In this document: piece after piece, positions 8,421 through 16,731 of the stretch
How positions within the stretch are numbered: the first letter of the stretch is position 1
Layout of the letters: each line of letters begins with the position of its first letter
IMG/VR virus record: IMGVR_UViG_3300026304_000002
Span: 1-35,609 of that record
Strand: one strand, 5' to 3'
Length of the DNA stretch: 35,609 nt
Origin: a virus
Position numbers and translations under genes: made by a program
The notes under the pieces: model-generated
The model's database searches: none
What the model saw: only the letters and a program-made list of their open reading frames with translations
Told to the model about the DNA's origin: nothing

Positions 8421-10238
8421 ATGAATAGTAATGATGTTGAAAAATATCTTGCTTCCGCTCCTAAAGGGTGGATTCCCTCATCTCCTGTAGAAGAATATCT
8501 TTCTAAAGGACCTGAAGAAAATTCCTCATCTAATGAAGAATCAGGCTCTATTCCTTATGCGAATGTGCCTTATGTTCCTTTTACGGGTGGTACTATTAAT
8601 ACAGCTCAACAGCATCAAGCTGAAAATTTATTATCACAAGGCGCTAAGGGTGCCGCTCAAAACTTCTTAAATACGCCAGAGGAAGCAGCGAATGTCTTTG
8701 GAAAGCATATGTATAATAAATTTAATTTTACCCCTCCCACTAAAGCAGCAAAAATAGGTGGCGTAATAGGTGATATCGCATCTTTCTTCCAACCTGAGCT
8801 TGCAGCAAATTCTATACTAAAAGCTGCTTCATTAGCTCCAAAAGCAGGTGCAGCAATAGCATCAGCTAAAGATTGGTTAAAAGCTTCTCCCTATATAAAT
8901 ACTTTATTAAATTTTTCTAAAAATGCCGGACAAGGTGCTTTATTTGAAAAAGAAAAAAATCCTCAAGCTACATCTTCGGATATTGCTAAAGCTGGCGTAT
9001 TTAGTGGGACAATTCCTGCCATGGTGTCTATGTTAGGTACTACAAATCCATTATTATCATTAATAGCTAAAATGGGCATAGGTGGAACACTTGGATATAA
9101 TTACACAGGGACATGGCCTGGTGCGGCTGAGGGTGCTGCATCGTTTGTTGCTGCACCAAAGATTTTAAAAGAAATGGGACTAGGATTTAATCAACCTGTT
9201 TCTTCAGAGTATTTAACAGAAAATCCTAATGCATTAGCTCAATCCCGATATGAGGCAGGAAATAGAATAGGGGCGCCTGTTAGACCTTCTGAAGCATTTG
9301 ACAATCCGAATATGGCAGCAAATGAAGGCAGAGTATCTACAACAGATATAGGCAGCAATGCAATGGCTGGTTTTGCAAAGACTCGTGTTGAGCAGCAAAA
9401 AAATGCTATTAATAAATTGTTAAACACTATCTATCCTAAAACTAAAAAAGCAGGAAATGCTATTAGAGACTTGTATGCTGACGCATTTAAAAATGATTTA
9501 CCACAAGAGCAAGTGAATTCATTGTTAGAAGACCCTCTCATTAAGCAAGCTTATGATAATGTTAAAACTGATCCTGTTTATATGAAAAAATTGAAAGATA
9601 TTCCAGAAAACAATTTTGCTTATTTAGATCAAATGAAAAGAAATTTAGGGGCGCAAAGTAAAAAAGCTGCACGTATTGGTGATGATGTTGCAGCGCGTGA
9701 ATACAAAAACTCTGAAAAAACATTGGTTGATCAAATGGATAAGCAATTTCCTGATTATGCAAAAGCAAGGTCTGCTGCTCAATCTAAAATTATACGTAAA
9801 CAATTAGAAAAGACGTTAGGAAATAAAGAAATAAATGGAAGGACATTTTTTGATGCTGTATTAAGAAATGATAATAAATATCAGAAGCTAGTTTCTGATT
9901 TACAATCTTCTCCTGAAGCACTAGATCAAGTTAAAGATATGAAACTAGCCTGGGAAAATTTAATAGGTAAAGATACTGTTCGAACGGCTGCTGGTATGGC
10001 TTCAAAAAATACAAGTGCGGCTCGAAATGATGCTAATAAATTCTGGAATTTATTTAAAGATACGGTTGGCGCACCAAGAGATATTGAACGTGCTAAATTT
10101 ATTCATGATCCAAAATGGTGGGATAAATTTGATGAAGTATCTAAATACAAAGATTCTGTAAAACGCAGGCAGGCTATGTCAGATTTATTTGCAAGAGGAA
10201 TAGGGGCAATTGGTCTGGAATTAGCCCAGAACAAATAG
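8421..10238 (+). CDS. Ejection protein, P22 gp16-position
   Basis: The protein has 605 residues, against 609 for P22 gp16, and is third in the ejection trio. The N-terminal 45 residues contain an imperfect repeat (VEKYLASAPKGW and VEEYLSKGPEE). A hydrophobic, glycine-rich stretch at about 195-245 (from TIPAMVSML to ASFVAAPKIL) could insert in membrane. The rest is charged helical sequence. No muramidase motif was recognised. The probable role is membrane passage of DNA with its two neighbours. The functional assignment rests on synteny and length. Confidence 0.68.
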   Translation: MNSNDVEKYLASAPKGWIPSSPVEEYLSKGPEENSSSNEESGSIPYANVPYVPFTGGTINTAQQHQAENLLSQGAKGAAQNFLNTPEEAANVFGKHMYNKFNFTPPTKAAKIGGVIGDIASFFQPELAANSILKAASLAPKAGAAIASAKDWLKASPYINTLLNFSKNAGQGALFEKEKNPQATSSDIAKAGVFSGTIPAMVSMLGTTNPLLSLIAKMGIGGTLGYNYTGTWPGAAEGAASFVAAPKILKEMGLGFNQPVSSEYLTENPNALAQSRYEAGNRIGAPVRPSEAFDNPNMAANEGRVSTTDIGSNAMAGFAKTRVEQQKNAINKLLNTIYPKTKKAGNAIRDLYADAFKNDLPQEQVNSLLEDPLIKQAYDNVKTDPVYMKKLKDIPENNFAYLDQMKRNLGAQSKKAARIGDDVAAREYKNSEKTLVDQMDKQFPDYAKARSAAQSKIIRKQLEKTLGNKEINGRTFFDAVLRNDNKYQKLVSDLQSSPEALDQVKDMKLAWENLIGKDTVRTAAGMASKNTSAARNDANKFWNLFKDTVGAPRDIERAKFIHDPKWWDKFDEVSKYKDSVKRRQAMSDLFARGIGAIGLELAQNK

Positions 10239-10258
10239 TATTTATAGACCTAAAATAG

Positions 10259-10276
10259 TAAACTAGCTTTAGTTTA
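10259..10276 (+). other. Small hairpin between ejection and fibre genes
   Basis: A 7-bp stem, TAAACTA with TAGTTTA, closes a GCTT loop. It lies 20 bases after the ejection gene stop and abuts the Shine-Dalgarno hairpin of the next gene. It has no T-run, so it is not a clear terminator. Confidence 0.35.
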
Positions 10277-10291
10277 TCACAAGGAAGTGAT
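10276..10291 (+). promoter_or_regulatory. Shine-Dalgarno hairpin before the fibre gene
   Basis: ATCAC and GTGAT form a 5-bp stem with AAGGAA in the loop, ending 3 bases before the ATG at 10295. The ribosome-binding site is thus presented in a loop, as at 6250-6267. Confidence 0.4.
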
Positions 10292-10294
10292 GAG

Positions 10295-11887
10295 ATGGCG
10301 ATAACTTATTCATTAGCACCAAATCCTAAATGGTATATTGCCGATTTAGTTGGCAGACCATTGGGCGGCGGCTATCTTGCAACTTTTAGCAGCTTAGATC
10401 ATACCTTATTAAATCCCGTATTTCAGGACGCTGGGGGTCTGTTCCCATGGCCATATGTCACAATCCCCAATGTAGGAAGTTTAGGAATCTTATTTGATGA
10501 AAATGGATCTCAAGGACCATTTTACTTTAAATTCGATTCGGCTGTGCCTGATCAGCTTTACTATCTTGAAGTGTATGATTCTGACGGTGTTCTTCAATGG
10601 ACAATTGATGATTTCACGCCTGGAACTGGCGGCGGTGGAACTATAACGACTGCGATAGACCTTGAGAATCTTGTTGCTAATAATGTGATGTGGCGAAATA
10701 TGATAGGGATTGCGCCTGTCTCTGCATCTGTGAAAATGAAATTAGCGCCCGGAGCTAATGCGGCACTTGCTGATACCGTTTCTAATGCAGGTCCCGATAT
10801 TTATTTTCTAAAAAATAATGCCAGTGCTACAGATACGATTTCATTTCCTAAATTTATACTAGGTGATACTCCCTTCACGGGGGATGTCACACCTGTTGAT
10901 TATTGTCATTATGTTTGTTCTGTTGCAGGATCGGCAGAGACTTCAAAGCTTGTTCAATTCCCAATAACACAGGCTGTTCAGAATCTTTCTAATCAGAATA
11001 TGACTGTAACAATTTGGGCAAGAGCTACCGCAGGAAATACAACGTTGACACTTTCTTGTCGCCAATTCTTTGGTGATGGTGCAGGCGCAAGCCCTGATGT
11101 TTCAACGCCTATTCAAACATTTACACTAACTTCTTCATGGCAAAAATTTTCTGCCCAATTCACAATACCCAGTGTTTCAGGAAAAGTGCTAGGTGGATGT
11201 GGTAATGATGGTCTTTTTCTGCAAGTTCAATATCCACTTGATGCTACCACTACAATCGATTTTACAAAATTATCCTTATATGAAGGCAACATATCACCTG
11301 CTGCTGATTATCATACTTATGATCAAATTGATGCATTGATTAACACACCACATACAGGATTTATTGTACAAGGTTATCAATCACCCTTTATCGGTGGATG
11401 GATCTTAATGGATGATGGAACGATTGGTAATGCATCGTCAGGTGCATCTAATCGTGCGAATGTAGATACATTTCCTTTATATAATTTAATTTATAACAAC
11501 GTCATTGATACATGGGCACCCGTATCAGGTGGACGAACAAGTGATGCTGTTGCTGATTTTACTGCTGGAAAAACACTAACTTTACCACGTCAACTAGGTC
11601 GCGTCATTGGTACAGCGGGAAGCGGTTCAGGTTTAACAGCACGGGTTGCAGGTGAATATTTAGGTGAAGAAAGTCATACATTATCTATCTCTGAGATGCC
11701 TGCACATAATCACCCTGGCTCTGTATTACCTAATATCGTATCAGGTCTGGATGGTTCATCTAATCCTATTAATACGCCATCTGGGGGAGCATCAACGGTT
11801 CCTGTCACGGTTGCAAATCAAGGTGGAGGAGCAGCTCATAACATTATGCAGCCTTCAAGTTTCGGTTATACCTACATTAAATTATAA
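10295..11887 (+). CDS. Tail fibre with C-terminal collar domain
   Basis: This 530-residue protein has an N-terminal virion-binding section (residues 1-110, ending TIDDFTPGTGGGG). A central beta-sandwich resembling a carbohydrate-binding module follows at about 145-330. The C-terminal phage tail collar domain runs from GWILMDDG to the end. The collar signature is seen as EMPAHNHPG and later AAHNIMQPSS. It is probably a receptor-binding or adaptor fibre on the tail. It takes the place where P22 has its tailspike, but no endorhamnosidase-type sequence is seen. Confidence 0.8.
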   Translation: MAITYSLAPNPKWYIADLVGRPLGGGYLATFSSLDHTLLNPVFQDAGGLFPWPYVTIPNVGSLGILFDENGSQGPFYFKFDSAVPDQLYYLEVYDSDGVLQWTIDDFTPGTGGGGTITTAIDLENLVANNVMWRNMIGIAPVSASVKMKLAPGANAALADTVSNAGPDIYFLKNNASATDTISFPKFILGDTPFTGDVTPVDYCHYVCSVAGSAETSKLVQFPITQAVQNLSNQNMTVTIWARATAGNTTLTLSCRQFFGDGAGASPDVSTPIQTFTLTSSWQKFSAQFTIPSVSGKVLGGCGNDGLFLQVQYPLDATTTIDFTKLSLYEGNISPAADYHTYDQIDALINTPHTGFIVQGYQSPFIGGWILMDDGTIGNASSGASNRANVDTFPLYNLIYNNVIDTWAPVSGGRTSDAVADFTAGKTLTLPRQLGRVIGTAGSGSGLTARVAGEYLGEESHTLSISEMPAHNHPGSVLPNIVSGLDGSSNPINTPSGGASTVPVTVANQGGGAAHNIMQPSSFGYTYIKL

Positions 11888-11898
11888 GGAGAGAGAAA

Positions 11899-12189
11899 AT
11901 GGCGTTTTTACAGCAACAAGATATTCCGCCTTTAGATGGATTTACTTTTACAGGTCCGACTCGCACGATGGCGGGAGTTGCAAGGACATTAAGCCCAACA
12001 TTAGACACTCAATACGGCGAAAAGATGCGCTGGTTATATGTAGGGGTCACAGGTGACGTTTCCTATGTGAAATGGGATGGCACCACACAGGTTCTCGTGG
12101 GACTTGCGGCAGGCGTATTTCATCCGATTTATTCATTACAGATTAATTCGGTTGCAACGACTGCCACAAGCATCGTCGTGGGAAGTTAA
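11899..12189 (+). CDS. Small structural protein, spike-base-like
   Basis: This 96-residue protein contains GEKMRWLYVGVTGDVSYVKWDGTTQ and ends NSVATTATSIVVGS. The pattern 'vGvtGDv…G…GtTATxIv' is that of small virion proteins annotated as spike base or decoration proteins. It starts 11 bases after the fibre gene behind AAGGAGAG and ends at a palindromic terminator. It likely sits on the virion; the exact place is unknown. Confidence 0.65.
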   Translation: MAFLQQQDIPPLDGFTFTGPTRTMAGVARTLSPTLDTQYGEKMRWLYVGVTGDVSYVKWDGTTQVLVGLAAGVFHPIYSLQINSVATTATSIVVGS

Positions 12190-12209
12190 AAACTTAAGCT
12201 TAAGTTTTT
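12188..12209 (+). terminator. Palindromic terminator with T-run
   Basis: A 22-base perfect palindrome (arms AAAAACTTAAG and CTTAAGTTTTT) overlaps the stop codon and ends in six Ts. Folded, it gives a 9-bp stem with an AGCT loop. It fits an intrinsic terminator active on either strand. Confidence 0.7.
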
Positions 12210-12221
12210 TGAATGATTAAT

Positions 12222-12237
12222 TTAAAAGGAGTTTTAA
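12222..12237 (+). promoter_or_regulatory. Shine-Dalgarno hairpin before a virion gene
   Basis: TTAAAA and TTTTAA flank GGAG as a 4-base loop, one base before the ATG at 12239. The stem is AT-only but perfectly symmetric around the ribosome-binding site. Confidence 0.35.
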
Positions 12238-12238
12238 G

Positions 12239-13228
12239 ATGAGTGTATTTCAACAATATAATATTTCACCCTGGCTAACACCTGTCAGATTGGCAGCCAC
12301 AAGCAATCAAACAGGAACGTATTTTAATGGTACGTTAAACAACGGCGTTGGGGCTACATTAACCTATGCTACAGGTGCTTTAACGATTGATAGCGTTACA
12401 GTGAACGTGGGCGATCGTGTTTTATTGGCAAATCAAACAAACACTAATGAAAACGGTGTATATGTTTGTAACCAAGCAGGAGCAACCGGTGTTTCAGCTA
12501 TTCTACAACGCTCTGCTGATCAACAATGCATTGAGCAATTGCATACAGGCTTCTATGTTACGGTAGCGGCTGGTAGCGTCAATGCAGGTGGTGCTTTTGT
12601 GATGGTTGAGCCTAAACCTGCTATTTTAGGTGTTAGCGCTCTTACTTGGTTATCTCAAGTTGCGGTTGGGGCTGTTACATTCTCTGGTGCTGCATCGACT
12701 GCAAATGCTTTAGCGGTATTTTCTGACACAGCAGGTAATATCAAAGCTGCTTCTGGCGCATCAACATTCGGTCAAGCTTTAGCAGTAACAGGAAATCTTT
12801 CATCTACTGCTAATCTACAAGGTGTCAATTTGCTATATGGTGCAACGCCTGTGGCACAAGTTGATCCTGCATCTTGTACGATTACGGCTGCGGCTGGCGC
12901 TGCTAATACGGCAACTATCACCATCCAATTAAAAGATGGTAGTGGTACAAACATGGCTCGTATTATTCCTTTCCGTGTTTATGCATCTTCTGCTGCTGAT
13001 GGTTTGACACTTGCAAGTGCTGCATCAACTGGGTTCTCTGTCGCATCAGGCGGGTTAAGCCTCCAAAATGGCGCGGCTATTACGACTCAGATTTCTTGTA
13101 TGTCCAGTGCTACAGGCGGATGTGTATTGAGTCTGTTAGATACCGGTAAACAAACAAGCTATCTCGTATTGGTTCTCTCAAATGGATGTAAGATATCCGC
13201 TCAATTGAGTGCAGGCAGTTACGGCTAA
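12239..13228 (+). CDS. Virion surface/fibre protein
   Basis: This 329-residue protein is rich in alanine, serine, threonine and glycine. Residues about 16-138 (VRLAATSNQTGTY, then DSVTVNVGDRVLLANQTN) match a beta domain also present in the fibre at 13450-15123. The C-terminal part (from PASCTITAAAGAANTATI on) is a separate beta domain ending in hydrophobic strands. A structural, probably exposed, protein is inferred. A strong terminator follows. Confidence 0.68.
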   Translation: MSVFQQYNISPWLTPVRLAATSNQTGTYFNGTLNNGVGATLTYATGALTIDSVTVNVGDRVLLANQTNTNENGVYVCNQAGATGVSAILQRSADQQCIEQLHTGFYVTVAAGSVNAGGAFVMVEPKPAILGVSALTWLSQVAVGAVTFSGAASTANALAVFSDTAGNIKAASGASTFGQALAVTGNLSSTANLQGVNLLYGATPVAQVDPASCTITAAAGAANTATITIQLKDGSGTNMARIIPFRVYASSAADGLTLASAASTGFSVASGGLSLQNGAAITTQISCMSSATGGCVLSLLDTGKQTSYLVLVLSNGCKISAQLSAGSYG

Positions 13229-13236
13229 GATAAATT

Positions 13237-13263
13237 GGGGCGTGAAATATCGCCCCTTTTTTT
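13237..13263 (+). terminator. Strong intrinsic terminator
   Basis: The GC-rich 6-bp stem GGGGCG with CGCCCC, an 8-base loop, and a run of seven Ts make this the clearest intrinsic terminator in the late region. It lies 9 bases after the preceding stop. Confidence 0.88.
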
Positions 13264-13275
13264 AGAGGAAGTATT

Positions 13276-13422
13276 ATGAATATATGGGGTTCTGGTTTCA
13301 TACCTATTATTATTTATAGTTTTGGTGGTGCTGTTATCAGGGAAGATAAAGCAATACTGACTGAGAATAATTTGGAATTATTAACAGAAGCAGGAAATGA
13401 GCTTCTGATAGAGGCAGCATAG
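13276..13422 (+). CDS. Tiny structural-type protein
   Basis: This 48-residue protein starts with ATG behind AGAGGAAG. It has a hydrophobic aromatic N-terminus (GFIPIIIYSFGG) and a C-terminal repeat (ILTENNLELLTEAGNELLIE). The 'LxTExxxELLxE' pattern is frequent in phage tail proteins and also appears near the end of the gp10-like protein here. It lies between two fibre-type genes. It could be a tail-tip or chaperone-like component; function is not known. Confidence 0.6.
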   Translation: MNIWGSGFIPIIIYSFGGAVIREDKAILTENNLELLTEAGNELLIEAA

Positions 13423-13449
13423 GATTTTACATAGTAAGGGAGTACGAAA

Positions 13450-15123
13450 ATGGCTGGTATTAAAATTTCTGCATTACCCGCAGTGGCATCGGCTTTATTA
13501 ACTGATTTTTTGCCTGTCGTTCAAGCTGGGGTTACAAGTAAAGAAACACTTTCACAAATTGCCACACTATTTAATGCAAATCTGACATTTCTACCATTAG
13601 CAGGTGGAACGATGTCAGGTGCGATTAATATGGGCAGTCATCAAATTAATTTTTTAACTGATCCAACATCCGCACAAGATGCGGCAACGAAAGCTTATGT
13701 AGATGCAACAGCACAAGGGTTAACAATTCAAGGTGCATGTCGTGTTGCAACTACTGGGGCATTGACTGTAACTTATAATAACGTATCGGTTTCTCCATCG
13801 GGTGTGGGTGCTACTTTAACAAATGCAGGCGCACAAGCTGCTATTGTTATCGATGGTGTTACATTATCAGTTAATGATCGAGTATTAGTTAAAAACCAAG
13901 CATCCGCATTACAAAATGGTATTTATACCGTAACAAATGTTGGTTCAGGTGCAACCAATTGGGTAATGACGCGAGCTACCGATTATGACCAACCGGCTGA
14001 GATTCAACCTGGTGATTTAGTTGTTATTACTGCGGGCACTGCAAATGCTAATTCATCCTGGCTGCAAACGGCTACAGTCACAAGTGTTGGTGTGGATTCT
14101 ATTACATTTAGCCAATTTTCTGCATCTTTACCTATCACAGTACCCAATGGCGGAACAGGTTTAACAACCACAACAGCTTATGGTGTTATAACGGGTGGCA
14201 CCACTGCAACAGGTGCTTTCCAAAATGCGGGAACAGGTGCGGCAGGGGCTATTTTCCAAGGAAATGGATCGGCTGCATTACCGACTTGGTCAACTACAAC
14301 TTATCCTAGTACTAATGCGATTAATACACTTCTTTATGCAAGTTCTGCAAATGTTATGTCTGCATTAGCAACAGTTAATAGCGCATTTCTAAAAACAAGT
14401 TCTGGTGGTGTTCCAACTTGGAATTCAACTTTGCCAATTAATAAAGTTACAACACAACTTATTACTACAACAGGTGCATATACTTATACACCTACTGCTG
14501 GAACTTTGTTTGCGATATTTGAACTTCAAGCCGGTGGCGGAGGTTCAGGTGGCACAACAGGTGCGGGAGCATCTTCTGCATGCGGCGGTGCAGGTGCAGG
14601 TGGTGCTTATATGCGAGTCCTAGTTTCAGGTGCAACAAATCTTGCGGCTGTGAGTGGATCAGTAGGGGTGGGAGGCGCTGCTGGAACTTCAGGTAACAAT
14701 GCCGGCGGAAATGGTGGCAATACTACATTAATAGTAAATAGCGGGAGTACTTGGACAGCAGGAGGAGGCGCAGGCGGTGGTGGTACGACTGCAGGTGGTA
14801 CGGCACAGGCTGCTGGTGCAAATGCACAAGGTGGCGCAAATACTACTGGGACAAATGGAACATTAATGGCAAATATTCCGGGACAAAGTAGCTCTACTGG
14901 ATATTCAAATGGAGCAGTTACTGCAACTGGCGTTTTACCAACTCAAGGTGGATCATCGCAGTTAGGTCGAGGCGGACATATATCAAATGCTTCAGCAACA
15001 GGAACGTCTGGATTTGGATATGGAGGAGGCGCAGGCGGTGGTTTGAATGGATCTGGTTCTAATCAAACAGGAACAATAGGACAGGCTGGTGCAGTTTTAA
15101 TTACTGAATTTGGCTCTGTTTAA
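13450..15123 (+). CDS. Tail fibre with glycine-rich tip
   Basis: This 557-residue protein has an N-terminal attachment section (1-50) and a fibre repeat with GGTMSGAINMGSHQI and AATKAYVDA (52-87). A beta domain at about 98-225 is shared with the 12239 gene. A second conserved fibre repeat follows (PNGGTGLTTTTAYGVI). The C-terminal 190 residues are dominated by glycine, with many GGAG/AGGG tracts that resemble the polyglycine-II sandwich tips of phage adhesins. It is the likely receptor-binding fibre. A GGGAG site precedes the ATG. Confidence 0.78.
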   Translation: MAGIKISALPAVASALLTDFLPVVQAGVTSKETLSQIATLFNANLTFLPLAGGTMSGAINMGSHQINFLTDPTSAQDAATKAYVDATAQGLTIQGACRVATTGALTVTYNNVSVSPSGVGATLTNAGAQAAIVIDGVTLSVNDRVLVKNQASALQNGIYTVTNVGSGATNWVMTRATDYDQPAEIQPGDLVVITAGTANANSSWLQTATVTSVGVDSITFSQFSASLPITVPNGGTGLTTTTAYGVITGGTTATGAFQNAGTGAAGAIFQGNGSAALPTWSTTTYPSTNAINTLLYASSANVMSALATVNSAFLKTSSGGVPTWNSTLPINKVTTQLITTTGAYTYTPTAGTLFAIFELQAGGGGSGGTTGAGASSACGGAGAGGAYMRVLVSGATNLAAVSGSVGVGGAAGTSGNNAGGNGGNTTLIVNSGSTWTAGGGAGGGGTTAGGTAQAAGANAQGGANTTGTNGTLMANIPGQSSSTGYSNGAVTATGVLPTQGGSSQLGRGGHISNASATGTSGFGYGGGAGGGLNGSGSNQTGTIGQAGAVLITEFGSV

Positions 15124-15129
15124 TCATGC

Positions 15130-15155
15130 AAGGCGTACTAGAAATAGTGCGCCTT
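15130..15155 (+). terminator. GAAA-capped hairpin after the last fibre gene
   Basis: AAGGCGTACTA pairs with TAGTGCGCCTT (11 bp with one U-G) around a GAAA tetraloop, a very stable RNA fold. The 3' side has few Ts. It ends at the stop codon of the convergent small gene, so it may end late transcription from one side or protect mRNA ends. Confidence 0.6.
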
Positions 15156-15297
15156 AACATTTGTCTCCTATATCGATCACATATGCTATTTTTTGCTTTA
15201 TACATTCATTCTTTTTATCAGGAGAGATAAAAAATAATAGCATTATAATTGCTATTGTAGCTAAAAATATCAAAAAGATACTTAGTAATAAATTCAC
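15154..15297 (-). CDS. Small membrane protein, antisense to late genes
   Basis: This 47-residue protein has a GTG start with AGGA 8 bases upstream. Residues 2-24 (from NLLLSIFLIFLATI onward) form one strong transmembrane helix, followed by a short charged tail with two cysteines. It lies alone between the fibre genes and a coiled-coil gene, on the opposite strand to both. P22 carries superinfection-exclusion genes at a comparable map position, which makes that role a reasonable but unproven guess. Confidence 0.5.
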   Translation of the reverse strand: MNLLLSIFLIFLATIAIIMLLFFISPDKKNECIKQKIAYVIDIGDKC

Positions 15298-15373
15298 TTT
15301 AATATTCCTATATAATTTTACTTAAATTCATATTACTATCTTGTTTCTTTTTAACATTTTAGGAGTTTTAAGT
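15298..15373 (+). promoter_or_regulatory. AT-rich leader of the coiled-coil gene
   Basis: This 76-base AT-rich gap lies between two divergent small genes and must carry their promoters if they are expressed on their own. No consensus -35/-10 pair stands out. AGGAG is placed 8 bases before the ATG at 15374. Confidence 0.25.
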
Positions 15374-15673
15374 ATGACGGATAGTAATGAATTGAATGCT
15401 CGCAATCAAGCTTTAGAATCAGAGAATAAATCATTAAAACAGGTTATAGAGCAATTAAATGCTAATGTTACCGCTTTAGATCAAACTGTTATGGAAGTAT
15501 TAAGAGCTAATATTTCATTAAAAGCAGGTTGTGCTTTGTTAGAAAAGAAAATTACTTCTATGACAAATGATATTTCAAATAAAGATGCAGAAATTGAATT
15601 AAAAGATCAACAAATTAAATCCTTAAGTCCTTTAATAACTGAATCTGAAGAAGTTTTAGAAGATATCATATAA
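15374..15673 (+). CDS. Coiled-coil protein at the end of the rightward unit
   Basis: This 99-residue, acidic protein is almost entirely predicted coiled coil (ARNQALESENKSLKQVIEQL and on). Start 15374 has AGGAG upstream; the longer in-frame start at 15341 adds a hydrophobic stretch without a ribosome site. It is the last gene of the rightward unit and converges on the endonuclease gene, with 9 bases between stops. Function unknown. Confidence 0.65.
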   Translation: MTDSNELNARNQALESENKSLKQVIEQLNANVTALDQTVMEVLRANISLKAGCALLEKKITSMTNDISNKDAEIELKDQQIKSLSPLITESEEVLEDII

Positions 15674-15682
15674 AAATATCAT

Positions 15683-16228
15683 CTATTTTTTCTTAGATTT
15701 TTTCTTATTTCCGCGAGCCTCAGCAAAGGAAATTACTTGCTTGCATAAATTAATGAAGTCATTTTGATTAAAATTTGACTTCATTATGTTTATTTTAATT
15801 TGTATTAATTGTATATTATTAGGAGTATATCCTTTTTTTGAATCTATTCTGTCTAGAGAAGGAGGGGTATCATCATTATTAAATTCAATACCCGTTAATT
15901 CACATTTATTATCTTGTTTTTCTATTAAATTTTCTAAATCTTTAAGCTCTATCGTAAACTCTCTTTTATGATATAGAGCATGTTTTTTTGCATCTCTATA
16001 AATAAATCGTAAAGGATTTCTCCTTCTTTGATTCATTTGCCATTCAGAAGCACAAAATAAACATTGAACATTATTATCTGAATGTAATCGCCATCTAGTA
16101 TGCGATCCATGCTTTTTACAATTTATATCTAGTCCTTTTTTAAATAGATCAATTTTTTTTAATTTAATTGGAGATTCTTTTCCTTTACGAAAAATATGAC
16201 CTTTATGTAACCCTTTTTCAAATGGCAT
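15683..16228 (-). CDS. HNH nuclease, endonuclease VII-like
   Basis: This 181-residue protein has a zinc-finger-like part at C37, H40/H43, C56 and C59. A C-terminal nuclease part has CELTGIEF (C109), SLDRIDSKKGY (D126) and NNIQLIQIKINIMKS. This 'C..TG…SLDRID…GYt..NiqlI…iN.mK' pattern occurs in free-standing phage HNH/endonuclease VII-like proteins, where Asp replaces the first His. It could resolve branched DNA before packaging or be a selfish homing nuclease. A start at 16228 is supported by AGG 8 bases upstream. Confidence 0.68.
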   Translation of the reverse strand: MPFEKGLHKGHIFRKGKESPIKLKKIDLFKKGLDINCKKHGSHTRWRLHSDNNVQCLFCASEWQMNQRRRNPLRFIYRDAKKHALYHKREFTIELKDLENLIEKQDNKCELTGIEFNNDDTPPSLDRIDSKKGYTPNNIQLIQIKINIMKSNFNQNDFINLCKQVISFAEARGNKKKSKKK

Positions 16229-16265
16229 AATACTTACCTAAAACAAGCATTATAACATTTACTGC

Positions 16266-16415
16266 CTACTTTTTCTTATTCTTTTTTCCTTTTTTTGCTA
16301 ATGAATAAGCAATTGCAACACTTTGTTTTTGGGGCTTATTTTCATCCATTTCTCTTTTTACATTAGTTGAGAAGCCTTTCTTAGTTTTAGCTTTTGCACC
16401 TTTTACTAATGGCAT
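16266..16415 (-). CDS. Small basic phage protein
   Basis: The 49-residue sequence begins MPLVKGAKAKTKKGFSTNVK and contains KQSVAIAYSLAKK. This layout (MPLVKG, a basic linker, then K.QAVAIA.S.A) is a widespread small phage protein family without known function. AAAGGA lies upstream. It is transcribed leftward with the HNH gene 37 bases downstream. A DNA- or RNA-binding role is plausible from charge only. Confidence 0.65.
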   Translation of the reverse strand: MPLVKGAKAKTKKGFSTNVKREMDENKPQKQSVAIAYSLAKKGKKNKKK

Positions 16416-16491
16416 TAGATAATTCCTTTTATATGATCATAAAATGTATATAATATAATATCCTATTAATACTGTTTAAGGAAATGCGATC
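16416..16491. promoter_or_regulatory. Divergent promoter region
   Basis: This gap is between a leftward and a rightward gene. Rightward, two overlapping TATAAT boxes lie at 16449-16454 and 16454-16459, but the -35 is poor. Leftward, TATATT boxes can be read on the other strand with a TTAAAC -35 at about 16 bases. The need for promoters follows from the gene orientation; the exact sites are uncertain. Confidence 0.4.
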
Positions 16492-16572
16492 ATGAAAAAG
16501 GAAACAAAGAAGATGGAAAAGAAACACGAGAAGAAAGAAAAAATGTCAGAGAAAAAACACAAGAAAAAATAG
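16492..16572 (+). CDS. Lysine-rich 26-residue peptide
   Basis: ATG is preceded by AAGGA with suitable spacing. The peptide starts MKKETKKMEKKHEKKE and is more than half lysine with the remainder mostly glutamate, histidine and methionine. It has its own TATAAT box and a strong terminator 5 bases downstream, so it looks like a separate monocistronic unit. Either a nucleic-acid-binding peptide or a small RNA gene with an incidental frame is possible. Confidence 0.5.
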   Translation: MKKETKKMEKKHEKKEKMSEKKHKKK

Positions 16573-16576
16573 CTTT

Positions 16577-16610
16577 GAAATGGCCGGTAAGGTTTATTAC
16601 CGGCCATTTC
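16577..16610. terminator. 14-bp perfect hairpin, bidirectional terminator
   Basis: GAAATGGCCGGTAA and TTACCGGCCATTTC pair without mismatch around a 6-base loop. The sequence around it is AT-rich on both sides. It ends the short rightward unit and may also stop leftward transcription entering from 16.7 kb. Confidence 0.75.
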
Positions 16611-16704
16611 ATTAATTATGTAGTTAGATTGACCAGATTTATATATTTTGAAATATTTTCTATCATTTTATGTTTTCTCATATTGAATCATTCGCCAAAT
16701 GAAT

Positions 16705-16731
16705 AAAAATGATTAATAAAAGATCATTTTT
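16705..16731 (-). terminator. Terminator of the long leftward operon
   Basis: AAAAATGAT and ATCATTTTT form a 9-bp stem around 9 bases. Read leftward, the stem is followed by a T-rich run. It overlaps the stop codon of the last gene of the leftward operon. The remaining 94 bases to the 16577-16610 hairpin show no gene. Confidence 0.6.
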
